Assembly (NCBI RefSeq): GCF_000801105.2
Contig: NC_079514.1
Coordinates: 21,182,293-21,246,292 of the forward strand
Source: Raphanus sativus
Lineage: Eukaryota; Streptophyta; Magnoliopsida; Brassicales; Brassicaceae
DNA: 64,000 nt
Direction: 5' to 3'
The position numbers and the translations under genes were made by a program. Shown piece by piece: positions 43,435 through 53,988 of the stretch; positions within the stretch are counted from its first letter, which is position 1, and the number at the start of each line of letters is the position of its first letter. The notes beneath the pieces were generated by a model. That model had not been told where the DNA came from. It searched no databases and worked only from the letters and a program-made list of their open reading frames with translations.

Positions 43435-43561
43435 TGAGGTGGTGATGTCGATCGATGCTGATGTGCTGGTGTCAATCGATGTAGAGGCCGTGGGGTCGAT
43501 CGATGCTGAGCTTGTGTCACTAATATTGGTCTTCTACTTTGCTCAGCTCTCCAGATACATG

Positions 43562-44129
43562 TTATTCATCACCCTCTACTGTATAATGCTTGACCAGCTG
43601 TCCTCTGTTCAGTTTGTTCCTCTGTGTATCCTCATATGCCTGTTGAACCTGAATGTCTGGCTTCTTGATGTGAGTGCTAATGGTTTCAAATTCTCCATTC
43701 GGCTCAGTGTAGTCTACACCCAACTTCTGACTAAATCTAGCCATCAATTCCTTCTCCCGACCTTTAATCATCAAACTTCCTCTGTCGAGTTGCTGCAGCT
43801 TCATTGGAAAATTTATTGAGGAATGCACTTTTAATGTCCTCCCAGCAGGTCAGAGATCCTGGATGTAATCGACTGAACCAACTGAATGCCTCTCCAGAGA
43901 TAGAGTATGGGAAGTTCCTGCAAATAATGTGATCTACAGATACTTCATTCTGCTCGCTTGCTGAGGCTAGTTCCTCATCCTCTTTGATATGGTCTCTGGG
44001 ATCTTCATGAAGAAGTCCTCGGAAAGGGTTCACACTTCCCCAATCATACCATTCGCGGTTCAGATAAAACTCGGTTGTCTCAAGAACAACAATCACATCA
44101 AGGATTACAGCACCCTCTGCATTAATCAA
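43562..44129 (-). pseudogene. Athila-type gag fragment
   Basis: ORF 44129-43764 contains 'REWYDWGSVNPFRGLL' and the capsid signature 'RNFPYSISGEAFSWFSRLHP' followed by 'SLTCWEDIKSAFLNKF'. It ends at a frameshift near 43770-43800 and continues in ORF 43828-43562 ('GREKELMARFSQKLGV'). It is the gag of the 37265-46530 element and is non-functional. Confidence 0.65.
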
Positions 44130-44215
44130 CTGTCATGTGTTGTTGCGTGGGCGACCTTCTTCATCTCTTAACATCATGTTCTCATCTAAGCATGTTGTGT
44201 TGGTCGACCTTTGAT

Positions 44216-44880
44216 GAATAGTATTTTGCGTCGTCGGATGAACAGTACCTGGATGAACAGTGTTGCAGTGAACATTGTTTTGATGAACAGTACCGCGATA
44301 ACAGTGTTTCGGTGAACAATGTCGTGATAAACAGTGTCGAAGTGAACATCGATCGACGTCAGATGAACAATGTCGATCTATTCCGGATGAACAATGTCCG
44401 GATGAACAGTGTTTTGGTACACAGTGCCGCGATGAACAATACTGGGATGAATAGTACCCGAGTGAACAGTACCCACGTGAACAGTACTTCGGTGAACAGA
44501 GCCCAGATGAATAGTACTCGGATGAATAGTGTCCGGATGAACAATAACGGGTTGAATAGTATCCACGTGATCAGTACTCTGATGAACAGTGCTGCGATGA
44601 ATAGTGTCGCGATGAATAGTCTTGCGATGAACAGTGTCGACCGATGTCGGATGAACAGTGTCGACCGATGCGGGATGAACAGTGTCGAGGTGAACAGTTA
44701 CAGGATGAACAGTACCGTGATGAATAGTACCAGGATGAACATTACTCGGATGAACAGTACTCGGATGAACAGTACCCTGATGAACATTGACCTCGTGAAC
44801 AGTACCCTGGTGAACAGTACTCGTGTGAACAGTACCCGTGTGAACAGTACCCGTGTGAACAGTGTTTTTCCACACAGGAT
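44216..44880. repeat. 15-bp GATGAACAGT minisatellite, open on both strands
   Basis: About 40 diverged units of the form GATGAACAGTNNNNN, predominantly at a 15-bp pitch, lie in the N-terminal region of the gag ORF of the SID-motif Athila. Because 15 is a multiple of 3, the block is open on both strands: the minus ORF 45046-44378 encodes 'TVHPGTVHQ'-type repeats and the plus ORF 44312-44971 encodes 'MNSTRMNSV'-type repeats. Confidence 0.85.
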
Positions 44881-45046
44881 GAATCGTGTCGTTCGATGCT
44901 TGGTTCACACTATCGATCGCTTCGGCTTGGAAGGTGTCGATCGATACTGGGTTGTCAACGTCGATCGATAATCGGATTTCTATGATGTTGACCGCTGCTT
45001 GGGGGGTGTCGACAGCCCTCTTAGACTTTTGGATCACACGTTCCAA
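44378..45046 (-). CDS. Repeat-rich gag N-terminal ORF (VHP/TVH repeats)
   Basis: A 222-codon ORF in the sense orientation of the element, ~180 bp from the primer-binding site. The first ~50 residues contain SID motifs ('EIRLSIDVDNPVSIDTF'). The remainder is 5-residue repeats (T-V-H-x-x). This corresponds by position to the SID/PSTD-rich gag leader at 20044-20322. The protein role is unknown and the repeat may be passively translated. Confidence 0.4.
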   Translation of the reverse strand: MERVIQKSKRAVDTPQAAVNIIEIRLSIDVDNPVSIDTFQAEAIDSVNQASNDTIHPVWKNTVHTGTVHTGTVHTSTVHQGTVHEVNVHQGTVHPSTVHPSNVHPGTIHHGTVHPVTVHLDTVHPASVDTVHPTSVDTVHRKTIHRDTIHRSTVHQSTDHVDTIQPVIVHPDTIHPSTIHLGSVHRSTVHVGTVHSGTIHPSIVHRGTVYQNTVHPDIVHPE

Positions 45047-45224
45047 ATCCAGTGGCTATACTAATAAAAGCCATGTTCCCTTGTTGCTTCTGGTACTCAT
45101 ATCCATGTATCTAAAACACAAAAAAAAAATTTATGAGTTTTTTGAACAATAGTAAAACCTAGACCAAATCTAAGTAGACAAGATCTGATGGTGATCAAAG
45201 CTCCCCGGCAACGGCGCCAAAATT

Positions 45225-46530
45225 TGATATCACTCAAATTACCATAAGGAGTGATTTATACTCTTTCAAATAAGAGGCCGAGTTGTAGTACTTAGGAATT
45301 GAATTCACAGGGAGCTAGGGCACACAGTAGATCTAACAGTTATAAGATTTTAGCTTGGCTAATAGTTTATAAGACAGTAAATATAAATAAAGCAGTAAAC
45401 AAAGCAGTAAACAAGTTGAACAAGAGAATTGTTCAGTTTGGTAGAAGTTGTTTGATAGAAGGATGGTTTTCTAGATCTAGGGTTTCTATTCAGGAAATCA
45501 GGATTATAATGATATATAGACTAAAGCATGATATTATAGAACTCAACTATAAGAATAACCGATCAACTCTTGATTAATGGGTTGTCTATTACTAGATCCA
45601 AGAACTCCAACTCTCATTGTAAATTCTAGGAAAGCATCGATCGATGCTGTATTAGGCGTATCGATCGACAGGTTGAATATATGTTCACTAGGGTTTCTAG
45701 ACCAACTCTCGAATGTATCTATCAATCCTAGCTCAGAGAAGATAAATCAGTTAATAAATCTAAAGTCAAGTTCAGGTTAATTACTCCTAAATAAGCATTA
45801 AGAACAATCTTCAATGATGAATATCATAACTTAGCAATTCTACATTTTGGGCTAATCCCTCAAAACCTATCTAAACCCTAAACCTAACAGGTGGATCTAT
45901 TCAGACATGAAGTTTGTCACATAAATCATAGATCAATAGATGAAAAGCATGAATAATATAAAACCAAAACAATGGAGTTGCAAGAGGACTCTGAAGGAGT
46001 TCCTCTCTTCTTTCCTAACTAAGAACAATCAATAGAATAAAGCTTGGCCATCAACAATGGCTTAGAAAATACACATAAATAGGGTTTCTGGTCGTCCAAG
46101 GGTATTTTGGTAACTTTGGGGTGGCTCCTTGGCTTCAGTCGGTCATTAAATATACTCGGCCCGCATTCTAGCATCCAAATCGATCGATATGCAGTGTGCT
46201 GCATCGATCGGTTTGTGTTTCTCTTCTCGACAGCTTCCTCTTGCGAGGCAGACTGACCACTCTTCAGTAAAACACGCATAACTTCTGCTACAGAATGCTG
46301 ATTGATCTCAAACGGGCATAATGCTGGGAAGATCTTCATCCATAGCTAAATATCTGATTTGTATGTGCAGTTCTGCACTTCGAAAGACTCCAAAGAGCAC
46401 CAAAATCACTACTTTACTCCAAATCGTCCCAGAACCTGTAAATACTCTAAATAGACTCCAAAACACAAATAATATATTCTAAAACACTTATATACCATGG
46501 TTAAAAGTGGGTAAAATCCATGGTATATCT
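45225..46530 (-). mobile_element. 5' LTR of the 37265-46530 Athila
   Basis: TGATATCACTC to GGTATATCT, 1306 bp, adjoining the primer-binding site. It contains ATCGATCGAT-type sites near 45634, 45659 and 46175. Confidence 0.85.
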
Positions 46531-47633
46531 AGTTCCTTAGAGAGAGTTGTCTAGCGCCCCTAGGTATTCTCTACCTACCCACCTGTGTCGGTTTTGTGTA
46601 CAGGTACCCTTTTGTTGAATGTCGTTCGAGCTTTTCCTGGAGTATCGCATTGGTTACTTCAGCGCCGTAGCGCCTGGTACTCGAACATTGGCTCGATGCA
46701 TTTTCTCTACCCCTTCTTACCTTGAAAAACATGAACACCTTTCTTCTTTAACCGATAACCATATTTCGGCTAACCTATCCTCCTCCGTCCCTCGGGACCA
46801 ACAAGGGTAGTACAGTAATATTCACCTGTTTTCCATCGACTACGCCTTTCGGCCTGATCTTAGGCCCTGACTCACCCTCCGTGAACGAACCTTGTGGAGG
46901 AACCCTTGGGTTTTCGGGGCTTTGGATTCTCACCAATGTTTGTGTTACTCAAGCCGACATTCTCACTTCTGCTTTGTCCACTGCTGCTCGCGCGGTTTCT
47001 TTCCCCTAAGGCGGAACGCTCCCATACCGATGTATTTTGACATCCCACAGCTTTGGCAATTCGCTTAGCCCCGTTCATCTTAGGCGCAAGAGCGCTCGAT
47101 CAGTGAGCTATTACAAACTCTTTCAAGGGTGGCTGCTTTTAGGCAAAACTCATGGCTGTCTCTGCACCCCTACCTCCTTTATCACTGAGCAGCCATTTAG
47201 GGGCCTTAGCTGGTGATCCGGGCTGTTTCCCTCTCGACGATGAAGTTTATGCACTACCGTCTCACTTGCCGACCTTAACCCCAGTTATTTTGAGGTCATG
47301 TCTAGTATTCAGAGTTTGCCTCGATTTGGTACCGCTCTCGTGGCCTGCACCAAAACAGTGTTTTATCCCTAGATGTCCAATCAACTGCTGCGCCTCAACG
47401 CATTTTGGGGAGAACCAGCTAGCTCTTGGTTCGAGTGGCAACCACAACTCATCTGCTGATTTTTCAACATCAGTTAGTTTGGACCTCCACTTAGTTTCAC
47501 CCAAGATTCATTCTGGTCATAGATAGATCACCCAGGTTCGAGTCCATAAGCAGTGACAATTGCCCTATGAAAACTCGCTTTCGCTACGGCTCCGGTGAGT
47601 TCCCTTAACCAAGCCACTGCCGGGTAAATCCTT
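46531..47633 (-). pseudogene. rrn23: Plastid 23S rRNA fragment (middle), nuclear copy
   Basis: The minus strand reads plastid 23S: 'ggcagtggcttggttaaggg', 'tagctggttctccccaaaa', 'gcagccacccttgaaagag', 'gacacaggtgggtaggtag', to 'ctctctaaggaact'. It continues at 37264 on the far side of the Athila. Many C-to-T type changes and a 15-bp deletion near 47434 show decay. About 1.7 kb of the ~2.8-kb gene is represented in the two parts. Confidence 0.9.
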
Positions 47634-47870
47634 AACCCTTTCCCCTCTTACTAAGACTACATAATTTGGTTAATGTTCTTGTAAATCATCGCCAATACCA
47701 GGTATATAAGCAGTGATTTCAAATCCTGAGGTTAATCGTACTCTGGCAACTTTACGTAAAGTAGAGTTTGGTTTTTTGGAGCTGATAGTGGAAAAGTTGA
47801 CAGATAAGTCACCCTTACTGCCACTCTAAAGAACCGGACATGAGATTTTCACCTCATACGGCTCATGGTT
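47634..47870 (-). pseudogene. rps12: Plastid rps12 3' exon with group II intron domain V
   Basis: Minus-strand translation gives ribosomal protein S12 sequence ('[20 protein letters not shown]', 'ITAYIPGIG'), interrupted by a stop near 47675 in a small insertion. Just upstream (47822-47868) the intron domain V hairpin is readable ('gagccgtatgaggtgaaaa'). It joins 23S sequence at 47633/47634 in an arrangement not found in the plastome, so this is rearranged nuclear plastid DNA. Confidence 0.8.
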
Positions 47871-49427
47871 CAATTCTTTCGAAGTCATTGGTCCCTTTCC
47901 TCGTTCGCGAATCTCCTCCCTTCTTCCACTCCGCCCCGAAGGGTAACTAGGATAAACTCAGTCACCTTTTCATGTTCGAATTGAACACTTTCTATTTTTG
48001 ATTATTCTCAAAGGATAAGATTATTCTTTTTACCGAACATCTGCGGGTCCAATCATATGATCTTATTATTTCTTCGAGAATTAGAAAGAGTCTTTTGCAA
48101 GTTTGAATTTGTTCATTTAGAATCTGGTTTCTTCTACTTCATTTTTATTTACTTATTATTTCTTTATTTTTCCTATCTTTTCTCTATTTGATTTCTTTTT
48201 ATTTATTTTATTCCCTTCCATCATTCTTAAGTTCCATAGGTTTGATCCTATAGAATCTGACCCATGTTCTCATTGAGCGAAGGGTACGAAATAAATTCAA
48301 TTTTTTGGTCAAAAAAATCACTATGTGAAATCTTCGTTTTTTTTTTCTCTTTCTCTATCGCTTTCCCATAAGTACAGCACTTGTTGAATCGATAGAGAAC
48401 CTTTTCTTCTATATCGATATGAATCCATTATGAATCGATATTATTACATTCCAATTCCTTACCAATATCCCTAAAAAAAAATCCGAATTGGATCCCAAAT
48501 TGACGGGTTAATGTGACCTTATCCATGCGGTTATGCACTCTTCGAATATGAATTCATTTTCTGAAAGAACCTGGCTTTCGTGCTTTGGTGGGTCTCCGAC
48601 ATCCTTTTGACGACCTATGTTGTGTTGTGTTGAAGGGATATCTAGATGATCCGATCGATTGCGTAAAGCCCACAGTAGCAACGGAACCGGGGAAAGTATA
48701 CATAAGTATACAGAAAAGACAGTTCTTTTCTATTATATTAGGATTTTCTATTCTATAAGATTAGTACTAGTTAGTGATCTTGGCACAGTGAGTCCTTTCT
48801 TCTCGGTCCATAGAGACAAAATGTAGGACTGGTGCCAACAGTTAATCATGGAAGAAACGAGGCTCAGCGGGAAGAGGATTATACAATAGAAGCAAGGAGG
48901 TCAACCTCTTTCCAATATATAACATGAATTCTGGAAATGCAATGTAGTTGGGCTTTCATGTTGATCCGAATGAATAATCTTTTTCGTGGAGTGAAATCTT
49001 TGCCTGCTAGGCAAGATTATAGGATAGCAAGTTACAAATTTTGTTTCGGTAGGACATGTATTTCCATTAATATGAAATTCATAAACAAAATAGTTAATCG
49101 TGGGGTTACGATTCTTTCTCTCTTTTTTTTATCTCGCACATGGTCCTAAGAAAAGGGCATTTGTTAATTTTTTGGGGTCTTAAAGGGGCGTGGAAACACA
49201 TAAGAACTCTTGAATGGAAATGGAAAAGAGATGTAACTCCAGTTCCTTTGGAAATAGGAAAAGAGATGTAACTCCGTATCATCTTGACTTGGTTCTGATT
49301 TCTCTATTTTTTTAAGTTTAAGAAAAGAATATTGTTTCTCCTATCCGTATCGAATAGAACATGCTGAGTAAAATCTTCTTCATGTAAAACCGGCTTGATT
49401 TAGATCGGGAGAATCGTACGGTTTTAT
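47871..49427 (+). pseudogene. Plastid rps12-trnV spacer, nuclear copy
   Basis: The plus strand matches the inverted-repeat spacer between rps12 and trnV as I remember it ('gaagggtaactagga', 'ttatgcactcttcgaat', 'cgtgctttggtgggtctcc', 'taaagcccacagtagcaacg', 'ctcttgaatggaaatgg'). It has small duplications, such as the repeated 'gaaaagagatgtaactcc' at ~49225 and ~49258. It contains no gene and runs into the N gap. Confidence 0.75.
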
Positions 49428-49527
49428 NNNNNNNNNNNNNNNNNNNNNNNNNNNNNNNNNNNNNNNNNNNNNNNNNNNNNNNNNNNNNNNNNNNNNNNNN
49501 NNNNNNNNNNNNNNNNNNNNNNNNNNN
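49428..49527. other. Assembly gap, 100 N
   Basis: Exactly 100 N, an unsized gap. It separates plastid-derived sequence from Mutator-like sequence, so that junction is unproven. Confidence 0.99.
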
Positions 49528-50143
49528 GTGACAGCTGCGGGAACAATGAAGACAGCTACGGGAACAATGAAGACAACCTTGACTCGTGGAGTGGACAAAC
49601 TTTTGGAGGTAGAATAACACTTGTTCTTTATATTTTTGTTAGTTACTTGCTTTTTACAGTCAGTTTCTAACACTTTTTTCCTTAGAAACGTGTAGCACAT
49701 GGCAAGATGCTTACAGTTCAAGCAATCGATTTACATCATTCACAAGTTACAACTGGTTTGTCTCTGCATATCATTGATTTAACAGGAAGACAATGTACTT
49801 GTCGTCGGTTTGATAAGAAGAAGTTACCATGTGTTCATGCAATCGCGGCAGCGGAAGCACGTAAGCAATGCAGCATATCTCTTTGTCACCCCTATTATCA
49901 TAGCTCATACTTGTGGAGCGCTTACTCCACTTCTATAATGCCAAGAGATCAAGCTTCACGGGTTCCAGAAAATATCACAAATTGCTTTCCCCCGATTGTA
50001 CACACAACTTGGAAGACCCAAAAAATCAAGGATGAAATTGGCTTTAGAGAAAACTACTGAAAAAAACGAACCTAGAAAACAATATTTATGTTCAAGGTTT
50101 CATCAATCTGGACATAACTGTAAGACCTGCAAGGTTCAAGTTT
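49528..50143 (+). pseudogene. Mutator-like transposase C-terminus (SWIM zinc finger)
   Basis: Exon 1 ends at 49608 ('TRGVDKLLE'); the intron 49609-49685 has GT/AG ends; exon 2 begins 49686 in the same frame. The SWIM zinc finger is visible as 'CTCRRFDKKKLPCVHAIAAA' (CxC...CxH). Downstream, 'ISLCHPYYHSSYLWSAYS' is typical of MULE transposases. A frameshift at ~50010 hides the last part: the next frame reads a Gly-Arg-Pro-Lys-rich segment and a zinc knuckle ('CSRFHQSGHNCKTC', ~50088-50130). The N-terminal catalytic domain is missing (gap side). Confidence 0.85.
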
Positions 50144-50800
50144 AGCTTATGGTTAGTCTTTTTCTATACTTTCAGAATTTTTAGTAGAAACTAATTATTT
50201 TGCTCTGGTTCTTCGGGTTATGAACAATTATCTGTTGAAATTGCAGGTGAGTGATGTACCTGCGTGGCAAAGCTTCACTTGTCTGTCATGTTATGTTTCT
50301 TGAGCGACTTTGTTTCTTTTCTAGCTCTTCTTCTTACATGTGGCTTTTTTTTTATACTTTGCGATTTTAAACATTGTTACTACAAGTATCAACCAGACAA
50401 TTGAACATGGATTTTTTTAACGCAACGGCTTCTGTATCAGACAAGAAAGTAAAATAAAGAAAAAACACCATAGCCTCAAGAAAGGTACAAAACCAACTTT
50501 TCTATCAAACACCATATGCCCATATCTGTAAGATGAAAATGAACCCTGCCTTCGTATAAGATTCTTTTTTGCTGTAATCGACACACTTAACAGAGTATAT
50601 CAAACTCTGCCACGCTACAAGACCCCTCAGGTATCTCCGGAAAGCTTCATAATCAAGGACTCTCTTCGCACAATCCAACATAATATGACGTGAGGGAGAA
50701 ATTCCATAGATACCAAGATGAATAACACATAACTATCCACCCATTGTCCTCTTCTCGAGACTCCAATATTGGCATCTTTCCAATACCGACTGAAGCTGAA
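50144..50800. other. Non-coding MULE interior
   Basis: No supported gene. AT-rich sequence with several T/A runs, between the transposase tail and the minus-strand DUF1985-like fragment. Confidence 0.4.
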
Positions 50801-51250
50801 CTAAGTTAGGACCAACAACTGCAGAAACCCCCATTTCTTTCCAGAACTCTGAATGATCAACATCACAAATTTCCCCTTTTGGAATGGTTCGCAATTCATT
50901 CTTGTTATCTCACCAAATTCAACCAAGGAGAGACGAATGAGCTGCCAATCAATCAACGACCATATCTCATAATGCTTCTTCACTTGAAGCTGATTCGTTA
51001 ATAGGTAATGGACAAGCTTTGCCCACCATGTGAATTTGAGCTCATAAAAAACATAGGAAATACACCAATTGCAGACTTTATTACAGCCTCCCATGCATCA
51101 AATCCCACACCTTCTCTAACCATTTGAAAATTTGACAAATAGCTATAATAAATCATACTCCTTTGCTGACTAGGAGATTTTCCTTTACTGTAAAGTAGAC
51201 GCAGATAGTTTCTCTTAATGCTAGAAGTAACATCTAAAATGAAAAACATT
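50801..51250 (-). pseudogene. DUF1985-like fragment (Ulp1-type cargo of a MULE)
   Basis: Two overlapping minus-strand frames (51249-50998, 51094-50801) form one domain with a frameshift near 51060. Conserved-looking parts are 'GFDAWEAVIKSAIGVFPMFF', 'LVHYLLTNQLQVKKHYEIW' and 'RLSLVEFGEITRMNCEPF', resembling the DUF1985 domain that precedes Ulp1-like protease domains in Brassicaceae MULE-borne genes. No Ulp1 catalytic region is present. It faces the transposase gene tail-to-tail, as expected for a MULE carrying cargo. Confidence 0.55.
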
Positions 51251-51609
51251 AAAAAAAATTTGTTAGCATGAAATTCTAGTACAAAAGCGAGTGTTGGTTG
51301 TAATCAAACTATTCATCATTTAAAAAAAATCCAAGCTACAATACAGTTGAGATGTGCTTATTACACTCATTCTCTTACAAGCACCCACCACGAATCAACT
51401 CTATACAAACAACTATCCAAAGTATGAGAGGCATATGATTCGTTCTTGCAACAAATATTATGATCTGTACACTTGACACCAAATCAAAATCTATCCAAAC
51501 TCCATGGAAATATCAATGTTCCAAAAAAAAATTATAAATCGGAGAAGAAAACGAAATACAGATTCGAAACCATGAAGTGACATACGTAATTAACAGATGA
51601 AGATATGGA

Positions 51610-51772
51610 GGTTATCGTCGTTGGAGTATTTGACAGCGGAGATAACAAGAGACCCTCTCGCCAGCGAAGTCGACGCTACTCGGAGGAGAGATAGTGGTTA
51701 TCGTCTTTGGAGTGTTTGTCAGCAGAGATAACAAGAGACCCTCCCACCGACGAAGTCTTTGCTACTCGGAGC
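51610..51772. repeat. Direct duplication, 86-bp offset
   Basis: The segment 'ggttatcgt..ttggagt' to 'gctactcgga' occurs at 51610-51684 and again at 51696-51770 with about ten differences. It lies upstream of the minus-strand DUF1985-like fragment, so it may be in its leader or in a MULE terminal region. Confidence 0.7.
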
Positions 51773-53988
51773 AAGAAGATTAAACCGCCGGCAATTTTGA
51801 AATCGACAATTTCCATATAGTAGCAAAAAGTTTTTCTTGTTTATGTCTACGACGACTATGTTAAATTATTTAGCTTTTTTTAAAAGAATAATTGCACTCC
51901 CTACACACCAAACTCACTCTATTTGCATTCCACACACTAAATTCCCCCAATTTTCTTCCCCTCATCACTACCATTTCCCCCCCTTCCTATGGCAAATTCC
52001 TAATATCCAACTTCTTTTTTTAAAAAAATGATAAAGAATTAAAAGAATAATGGTGAAATTGTAGTAAAGAGGAACTATTAGGGTTAATTGGTCTTTTCCA
52101 TTTGTTAGATTATATTGATTACATAAAGTTAAACTAGTAACTAAGTAAAATATTAGAGTTAATCTGAGTAATTTTTCTCTTGTTTTTATTATTACTAGTT
52201 AATTAAATAATAGTTTTATATTTTTAAAAAATTTCCGGCCAAATAGTTTTATAATTTCTCAGAACCGTACCTGCATACTCTTTTTGTCATCTAAAGATCC
52301 CTTATATATTAAAGGAGAAGCATTGACCTTAATACATTAACACTAATTTCGTCATGTGTCACTTTCACAGTCAATTTAAAATTGATTGAATATAATTTTT
52401 ATAAATTATGTTTCCTATCCCTTAAATAAAAGCTACGGAATTACCATATATGACTAATATATATGAAAATTAATGATTCTAATAAATAAGATTCGATAAC
52501 AATTTATGTATCCTCCATCATTTTTTGTATAATTTTATATTATTAAAATAAATTAAACAATCAAATTAGCTATAAAATTAAATTTAGATTTTTTCGTATA
52601 TGTTATATTTTGATTTTTAAAAACCAAAAATCAATTATTAAAACTGTTAAAATTATTATGTTAAAAATTAATGATCAATGGTTTAATATCCCTTATATAT
52701 TAATTGAAAAACATTACAACATTATTTTGTAGTTACGTGTTACCATGAGAATAAAATTCAGAATGTTTAGAAAAATAGGTGGTTGGTCCATATTTATAAT
52801 ATATTTTTTATTAAGTTAATTATCAAATCAATAAATAGTATACAAACAAATATTCTCACACTTTCCTTAAATAAAAGCTACAGAATTATCTAATAAGATA
52901 AATATATATATGACGATTAATGATTATGAATAATAAATATTTGATAATAGTTTTTGTATCTTAGCTCTCTTTTTTAGTTTTATATTATTAACATATATTA
53001 AACAATCACATTAACTATATAATAAAAATAGATTTTTCTTATATGTTATATTTTGATTTTTTAAACAGCCATAAATTATTAGAAATTTTAAAATCCCACT
53101 TTGAAAATTTTGTGATCAATGGCTTAATTGGTTTTGTTATAACAAGATAAAAATAATCATAAAATTGTATTAATATTGATTTTTATTTAATAGATATTCA
53201 AATTAAATAATATATATATTCAGCTAACGACTTAAAACAAGAAAATATGCTGCATCAGTTTAGTTGTCTAATTGAAACCCTTTAAAACTGTGTGGAAGAC
53301 TAAGGTCAAAGTAATTCGATTTGAAAACAATACTAAGTTGTTGGTTCTAAAACCATTAAAATAGTTTTCAATGATGTTAAAGTAAAGTATTAAAAAAATA
53401 TTAAAACATGTTTTTGTAATAAAAATTCACATGATGACCACATTGCGATTTTTATAAGTATAAACAAGGTGATAAAAATTTTAAGCTCAAATCGATCACT
53501 CACTATAAATTCAAAATACAGATTTCAGTCCACTATTACCATTACAAATGCTCAGACCAACATATAAATAATTATATAAAGAAAACACAATTGTATGCAT
53601 ATTAAAAAAAATCAAACACATATACATATTTAATTTGTCAATACTATATAATATTAGTTTTTATTATATAAGTTCACACTGCGCAAAATGTATATATTAT
53701 CCTAGTTAATTATTATAGTGAAATTCAATCGAGACATACCCAAGCCAGCAAAAATACACACACCTTTCCGGAGCCAAACAGCCGGCGTTACTCATAACAT
53801 TATACTGTATTATAGTGGACTCATTTGAATATCCGGAGAAAGAGTTTATCCGTGGACTGCATCTTCCCTTAGAGATTAGTCTGGGCCTTTCCATTGACCT
53901 GGGATACCCCAGGTTAATCAAAAAAAAACACTATACCGTATTTAAATAGAAACAAGGAAAGATAAATATTCTAGAATGATATGAATTG
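51773..53988. other. AT-rich intergenic DNA with two Helitron-like 5' ends
   Basis: No gene is supported. Two similar starts, 'tcccttatatattaaagg' at 52298 and 'tcccttatatattaattg' at 52693, resemble 5' termini (TC...) of Brassicaceae Helitrons. Each is followed by an acat-rich segment and 'gtgt(c/t)a'. A Helitron-like 3' end lies at 58441-58475, but pairing is uncertain because other insertions intervene. Confidence 0.4.

Larger units (their letters stand above)
37265..46530 (-). mobile_element. Non-autonomous SID-motif Athila inserted in plastid 23S DNA
   Basis: LTRs 37265-38585 (3') and 45225-46530 (5') flank the internal region. The minus-strand primer site TGGCGCCGTTGCCGGGGAG lies at 45201-45219 and the polypurine tract at 38586-38599. 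The target duplication is AGTTC (37260-37264 and 46531-46535), which restores 23S continuity when removed. Internal sequence holds gag remnants and SID-motif ORFs but no protease, RT, RNase H or integrase that I can recognise. Two nested solo LTRs occupy 39524-41204. The terminal A of the right LTR is mutated to T. Confidence 0.9.

Noticed and set aside
44312..44971. 219-codon plus-strand ORF of MNSxx repeats as a gene
   Set aside because: It lies antisense to the Athila gag leader and is explained by the 15-bp repeat being divisible by three. Kept as a finding on the repeat, not as a CDS.
36645..47633. Functional rRNA gene
   Set aside because: The 23S sequence is partial, carries deletions and substitutions, is interrupted by a 9.3-kb retrotransposon and adjoins rearranged plastid spacer; it is a nuclear plastid insertion.
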